Source of the DNA: Halotalea alkalilenta
Lineage (GTDB): Bacteria > Pseudomonadota > Gammaproteobacteria > Pseudomonadales > Halomonadaceae
Length of the DNA stretch: 64,000 bases
Direction of reading: 5' to 3'
Assembly: GCF_001648175.1 (NCBI RefSeq)
Contig: NZ_CP015243.1
Location: forward strand, 558,001 to 622,000
The notes beneath the pieces were generated by a model, which searched no databases, was not told the origin of the DNA, and was given only the letters and a program-made list of their open reading frames with translations. Below, one piece after another: positions 60,360 through 64,000 of the stretch; position 1 is the stretch's first letter; the number at the start of each line of letters is the position of its first letter. Position numbers and translations under genes: made by a program.

Positions 60360-61310
60360 ATGACGCGATTTTTGATCCAACGATTTGTGCAGAGCCTGAT
60401 CATCCTGGTGCTGGTATCGGTGATCGGCTTCTTCGTCCTCAATCTCGCCCCGGGCGGGCCGCTTTCGCAGTTCTCGCTGAGTCCGGGGATGAGCCAGGCG
60501 GAGCTCGATCGCATCGCCGCCCAGATGGGGCTCGACCGGCCGCTGCCGGTGCAGTACCTGGACTGGTTCGGTCGTCTGCTCGGCGGCGATTGGGGCAACT
60601 CGTTCCGCGATGGCCGGCCAGTGCTCGAGGTGATCGGCGGGCATCTGCCGGCGACGCTTTTGCTGATGGGCAGCTCGACTCTGGTGTCGGTGGTGATCGG
60701 CGGCTGGGTCGGGGTGCTCGGGGCGATCAGGCGCTACTCGGTGTTCGACTACCTGGCCACGATCGGTGCAATGATCGCGCTGTCGATTCCGACCTTCTGG
60801 TTCGGCCTGGTGGCGATCTACGTGTTCTCCCTCGAGCTCGGCTGGCTGCCCGCCGGCAACATGTACACCATCGGCGATCAATCGCTCGGCGACTACGCCA
60901 GTCATCTGGTGCTGCCGACCCTGGTGCTGGCACTGGTCAACGTCGCGATCTGGAGCCGCTACATGCGCTCATCGACCTTGGATGTGATCGGCGAGGATTT
61001 CGTTCGCACCGCGCAGGCCAAAGGGCTCTCCGACTGGCGGGTGCTGCGCGATCATGTGATTCGCAACGCACTGCTGCCGATGATCACCCTCGCCGGCCTG
61101 CAGTTGCCCACCCTGCTGGGCGGCGCACTGGTCACCGAGACCGTGTTCACCTGGCCCGGCATGGGCAGGCTGTTCCTCGATAGCCTCGGCTACAACGACT
61201 ATCCGGTGATCATGGGCATCCTGATGTTCAGCGCCGTGCTGGTGCTGCTCGGCAACCTGCTCGCCGACCTGCTGGTAGCGGTGGTCGACCCCCGGATTCG
61301 GATCAGTTGA
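60360..61310 (+). CDS. Peptide-type ABC permease, DppB class
   Basis: The 316-aa permease begins TRFLIQRFVQSLIILVLVSVIGFFVLN and has the LAPGGP segment. The EAA loop reads DFVRTAQAKGLSDWRVLRDHVIRNA. It partners the next gene. The nearest identifiable D/F-type ATPase genes in the window are those at 20.0-22.2 kb. Confidence 0.9.
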   Translation: MTRFLIQRFVQSLIILVLVSVIGFFVLNLAPGGPLSQFSLSPGMSQAELDRIAAQMGLDRPLPVQYLDWFGRLLGGDWGNSFRDGRPVLEVIGGHLPATLLLMGSSTLVSVVIGGWVGVLGAIRRYSVFDYLATIGAMIALSIPTFWFGLVAIYVFSLELGWLPAGNMYTIGDQSLGDYASHLVLPTLVLALVNVAIWSRYMRSSTLDVIGEDFVRTAQAKGLSDWRVLRDHVIRNALLPMITLAGLQLPTLLGGALVTETVFTWPGMGRLFLDSLGYNDYPVIMGILMFSAVLVLLGNLLADLLVAVVDPRIRIS

Positions 61311-61323
61311 AGGAGAGCGACCC

Positions 61324-62208
61324 ATGACTACGTCCCACTCGGTGGTACTCGTCGCCGATCCCTCGCCGCCGCGCAATCGTGTCGTGCGCCGTTTCCTGCG
61401 CCATCGCCTCGCGCTGTTCGGTGTCGTGACCCTGCTGCTACTGGTGTTTGCCTGCGTGGTAGGGCCTTGGCTTTTGCCATACGATCAGCTCTCGATCGAC
61501 ATTCGTAACCGCTTCGCTCCGCCCTTCACCGGGCTGCACTTCTTCGGCACCGACCCGCTCGGGCGCGATCTCGCCGCCAGGCTGCTGATGGCCGGGCGGG
61601 TATCGCTGATGGTCGGCTTCTCGGCGATGCTGGTCAGTGTCGCGCTCGGTGCCACGGTAGGGCTGATCGCCGGATACCTACGTGGCTGGGTGGGCGCCAC
61701 GCTGATGCGTATCGTCGATGCCTTCCTGGCCTTTCCCAGCGTGTTCCTGGTCCTGGTGCTGGCCGCTTTCATCGAACCCAGCCCGCTGGCGATCACGCTG
61801 ATCATCGCCGCCACCAGTTGGATGGAGATCGCACGGATCGTCGAGGCCGAGACCCGCTCGCTGCGTGAGCGCGACTTCGTGCTCGCCGCCCGGCTGCTCG
61901 GCAGCTCTCACTTGCGCATCATCGGCCGCGAACTGCTGCCCAATGCGATCGGCCCGATCATCGTCGCCGCCACCCTCACCGTCGCCCAGGCGATCCTGCT
62001 CGAGGCCTACATCAGCTTCCTCGGCTACGGCATCCAGCCGCCGCTGCCGAGCTGGGGCAACATGCTCAACAGCGCCCAGCAGTACCTTGGTTCGGCACCC
62101 TGGCTTGCGATCGTACCCGGTATCGCGATCGCCCTAGCGGTAACCAGCTTCAACTTCGTCGGCGATGGCCTGCGCGACGCGCTCGACGCCCGCAGCGAAG
62201 AGCGCTGA
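61324..62208 (+). CDS. Peptide-type ABC permease, DppC class
   Basis: The 294-aa permease has RHRLALFGVVTLLLLVFACVVG as first helix and the motif FGTDPLGRDLAARLLMAGRVSL. Its EAA loop reads DFVLAARLLGSSHLRIIGREL. AAGGAG precedes the ATG, 13 bp after the DppB-class gene. The operon ends here: the next genes lie on the other strand and no ATPase gene follows. Confidence 0.9.
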   Translation: MTTSHSVVLVADPSPPRNRVVRRFLRHRLALFGVVTLLLLVFACVVGPWLLPYDQLSIDIRNRFAPPFTGLHFFGTDPLGRDLAARLLMAGRVSLMVGFSAMLVSVALGATVGLIAGYLRGWVGATLMRIVDAFLAFPSVFLVLVLAAFIEPSPLAITLIIAATSWMEIARIVEAETRSLRERDFVLAARLLGSSHLRIIGRELLPNAIGPIIVAATLTVAQAILLEAYISFLGYGIQPPLPSWGNMLNSAQQYLGSAPWLAIVPGIAIALAVTSFNFVGDGLRDALDARSEER

Positions 62209-62276
62209 AGCAGGCAGTGCCTCGAGCGCCGCGGCGTCGGTGTGAGCCGCGGATCGCCTTCGGGCACGCGCCTCCT

Positions 62277-62957
62277 TCATGCCACCACTGGGATGCTCGA
62301 CAAGTCCGCCGGCAAGCTCTCCAGCGTGGGCCTTGTGAGCAGGGGCGCGGGAGCTCCCGGAGGTGCCGTCAAACCGATGCGGTTGTGCCATATGGTGGGT
62401 AGCCCGACCTTCTCGGTGCCGAATAGGTCATAGGCGGAACCGGCTACGAATACTGCATTGGCCGGTGCGACGCCGAGCATTTCCAGCGCCATGCGATAAG
62501 GCGCAGGATCCGGTTTGTAGAAGCCCGCTTTTTCCGAGGTGACGACCACATCGAATGGCACACCCAATAGGTCCGCGGCGATATGGCCCAGCCTTTCCGA
62601 GCAGTTGGTCACGACACCCAGCTTGTAGTGCGGCTTGAGTGCAGCCAGCACCGCTTTGGCTTCGGCCCAGGGCTGTAATTCGCTCCAGCGTGCTTCAAGC
62701 TCGGCAGCGGCTTGGCGACCGAGCCCGACTTCGATCGCTGCCTCTGCGACCAATTCTTCATAAGGCCGATAGCTGCCGCAGCCATAGGTCGCCTTCAGGT
62801 ACGCCATGCGCCATGTACGCCCCATGTGCTCTGAACCGGCCACTGAATTCCACAGTGTCCATGAGTCCAGCAAGGCAGTCAGCAGATCGAACAGGACCAG
62901 CTCGATCGGAGCGCGGGGTTGGGTCGGCCGCAGGTTTGTCGTGGAGTTCGAGGTCAT
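62277..62957 (-). CDS. HAD-superfamily hydrolase, haloacid-dehalogenase II type
   Basis: The 226-aa protein has the HAD motif I region ELVLFDLLTALLDSW, with the nucleophile Asp in FDLL. Motif II is GVVTNCSERLG, motif III lies in SEKAGFYKPDPAPY, and the loop FVAGSAYDLFGTEKVGLPT completes it. Position 2 of DxD is Leu rather than Asp, as in dehalogenase-type members that lack phosphatase chemistry. Its ATG overlaps the ridA stop by 4 bp. Substrate unknown. Confidence 0.82.
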   Translation of the reverse strand: MTSNSTTNLRPTQPRAPIELVLFDLLTALLDSWTLWNSVAGSEHMGRTWRMAYLKATYGCGSYRPYEELVAEAAIEVGLGRQAAAELEARWSELQPWAEAKAVLAALKPHYKLGVVTNCSERLGHIAADLLGVPFDVVVTSEKAGFYKPDPAPYRMALEMLGVAPANAVFVAGSAYDLFGTEKVGLPTIWHNRIGLTAPPGAPAPLLTRPTLESLPADLSSIPVVA

Positions 62958-63352
62958 CTCAAGGATTCCTGTCCAGGATTGACGAGTTCAGCAACGGCGG
63001 TGATTTCCACCAACGCTCCGTAATGAAGCTCGCCACATGGAATGATCGCGCGCGCCGGTCGGTGAGCGCCCAAAAGCCTCGCGTAATGGGTATTCACGGT
63101 TGGCCAGTGCGCCACATCGGAGATGAATATCTGCACGTTTACCAGATTCGCCAGGGTTGCATCACCAGCACGCAGCACCGCCTCGACATTGGCCATGGCT
63201 TGTACGAACTGGGCCTCGATGCCGTCGGGAAAAGTGCCCGACCGCGGATTGAACGGCAGCTGTCCGGACACGAACAGCAAGTTACCTGTTATTACTCCCT
63301 GCGAGTAATGACCACCCGGCGTGGGCAGATGTGGTGATGTGACGGTTTGCAT
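62954..63352 (-). CDS. RidA-family enamine/imine deaminase
   Basis: The 132-aa protein of the YjgF/YER057c/UK114 family begins MQTVTSPHLPTPGGHYSQG. It has LLFVSGQLPFNPRSGTFPDG and the Arg-containing segment AHRPARAIIPCGEL. RidA hydrolyses reactive enamines and imines released by PLP or flavin enzymes. ATG 63352 is preferred over an in-frame start 19 codons earlier. It sits between the symporter and HAD genes and may remove imines made by the flavin oxidases nearby. Confidence 0.88.
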   Translation of the reverse strand: MQTVTSPHLPTPGGHYSQGVITGNLLFVSGQLPFNPRSGTFPDGIEAQFVQAMANVEAVLRAGDATLANLVNVQIFISDVAHWPTVNTHYARLLGAHRPARAIIPCGELHYGALVEITAVAELVNPGQESLR

Positions 63353-63365
63353 TGACGTTCTCCGT

Positions 63366-64000
63366 TCAAGAGTTGGATAAGTAGTCACCGCGGGCGCTTG
63401 ATGACCCACTTACGGTTACCGCTGGTTGGGTGGCCTCAGCCTCAGCCTCACCTTCCCATTTAGAAACCGAGGCGGTGGCAATACTGTTTCCCAGCACGTT
63501 GATCGCCGTACGCCCCATATCGAAAAACGGATCTATACCCAGCAGCAGTAGCATTCCCGACACCGGAAGCCCCAGCGAAGGTAATGAAGCGGCGACCACT
63601 ACCAAAGATGCGCGCGGTACACCTGCCATTCCCTTGCTGGTCAATAACATCACCAGCAGCACCCCGACCTGTTGGGCAAGCGTCATTTCTATATGAAAAG
63701 CCTGGGCGATGAAGATGACCGCGAAGGCTTGATAGAGCATGGCGCCGTCGAGGTTGAACGAGTAACCCAGCGGCAACACGAACCCGGATACCCGGCGCGG
63801 CACGCCGAATCGCTGCAATTGCTCGATAGTCCTGGGGAAGGTCGCTTCACTGCTCGAGGTCGAGAAACCGATCAGCAGCGGGTCGCGAATCAGCCTTAGC
63901 AAATGTAGGATCCGCGGCCCGAGAATCAGCCAACCCACCGCGATCAACAGCAGTGCGAGCACGGCCAGTGCCAGGTAATAGCCGCCCAGCAGCTTGCCAT
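63366..64000 (-). CDS. Dicarboxylate/glutamate:cation symporter (DAACS family), 5' end outside window
   Basis: About 211 C-terminal residues are visible. They include STSSSEATFPRTIEQLQRFG (serine-rich re-entrant loop), LPLGYSFNLDGAMLYQ (the NxDG motif), LLTSKGMAGVPRASLVVV and GIDPFFDMGRTAINVLGNS, all typical of GltP/DctA. These proteins import C4-dicarboxylates, glutamate or aspartate with H+ or Na+. The gene continues beyond 64000. It is the upstream gene of the symporter-ridA-HAD transcript, 13 bp before ridA. Confidence 0.92.
   Translation of the reverse strand, partial: GKLLGGYYLALAVLALLLIAVGWLILGPRILHLLRLIRDPLLIGFSTSSSEATFPRTIEQLQRFGVPRRVSGFVLPLGYSFNLDGAMLYQAFAVIFIAQAFHIEMTLAQQVGVLLVMLLTSKGMAGVPRASLVVVAASLPSLGLPVSGMLLLLGIDPFFDMGRTAINVLGNSIATASVSKWEGEAEAEATQPAVTVSGSSSARGDYLSNS

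Overview
The window looks like a piece of a GC-rich gammaproteobacterial chromosome around the replication origin. The order rpmH-rnpA-yidC on one strand facing dnaA-dnaN-recF-gyrB on the other, with DnaA-box-like sites between them (about 27.45-27.70 kb), is the classic oriC neighbourhood of pseudomonads and halomonads. A Halomonadaceae-type host is my inference from base composition and gene content. No 16S or tRNA gene is visible to confirm it.

Left part (1-14.7 kb). A membrane PQQ glucose dehydrogenase (gcd) is followed by a scarred mobile region: a Fur-box-like site in front of a 26-codon orphan ORF, an IS481-like transposase remnant, and an integrase remnant cut in two by an intact IS3-family element. 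Next comes a minus-strand defence island: Mrr-like nuclease, HsdM, HsdS, a SIR2-domain protein, HsdR and RhuM. The SIR2 gene lies between hsdS and hsdR and overlaps each by 4 bp.

Core part (14.7-34.9 kb). mnmE is separated from yidC by an 8-kb plus-strand operon. It encodes a complete peptide/nickel-type ABC importer, an AMI1-like amidase and an AllD-type ureidoglycolate dehydrogenase. Copies of a dispersed intergenic repeat lie on both sides of it. Then follow yidC, rnpA, rpmH, oriC, dnaA, dnaN, recF, gyrB and an ExoD-family gene.

34.9-38.8 kb. Two copies of one IS110-family element encode identical 442-aa recombinases and lie in direct tandem. Each sits at the same CT dinucleotide of the dispersed repeat, and unoccupied repeat copies nearby give the empty site. 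The roughly 240-bp leader upstream of each recombinase gene contains short matches to the target and to the element ends, as expected of a bridge RNA. This is the most interesting system in the window.

Right part (38.8-64 kb). This is accessory catabolism and transport. It holds an amidohydrolase with an MFS carrier, an MpaB/DUF2236 protein, a globin-coupled diguanylate cyclase, an SDR protein, and an FAD amine oxidase with a polar amino-acid ABC importer and divergent IclR regulator. Further right are two enolase-superfamily proteins that appear to lack metal ligands, an S24-type repressor without its catalytic Ser/Lys, and two paralogous FAD oxidoreductases around a second IclR gene. A second peptide-type importer has a binding protein and two permeases but no ATPase in view. 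The window ends in an operon of HAD hydrolase, RidA and a truncated dicarboxylate/glutamate symporter. The theme is uptake and oxidative deamination of amino-acid or peptide-like nitrogen compounds; the actual substrates cannot be read from the sequence.
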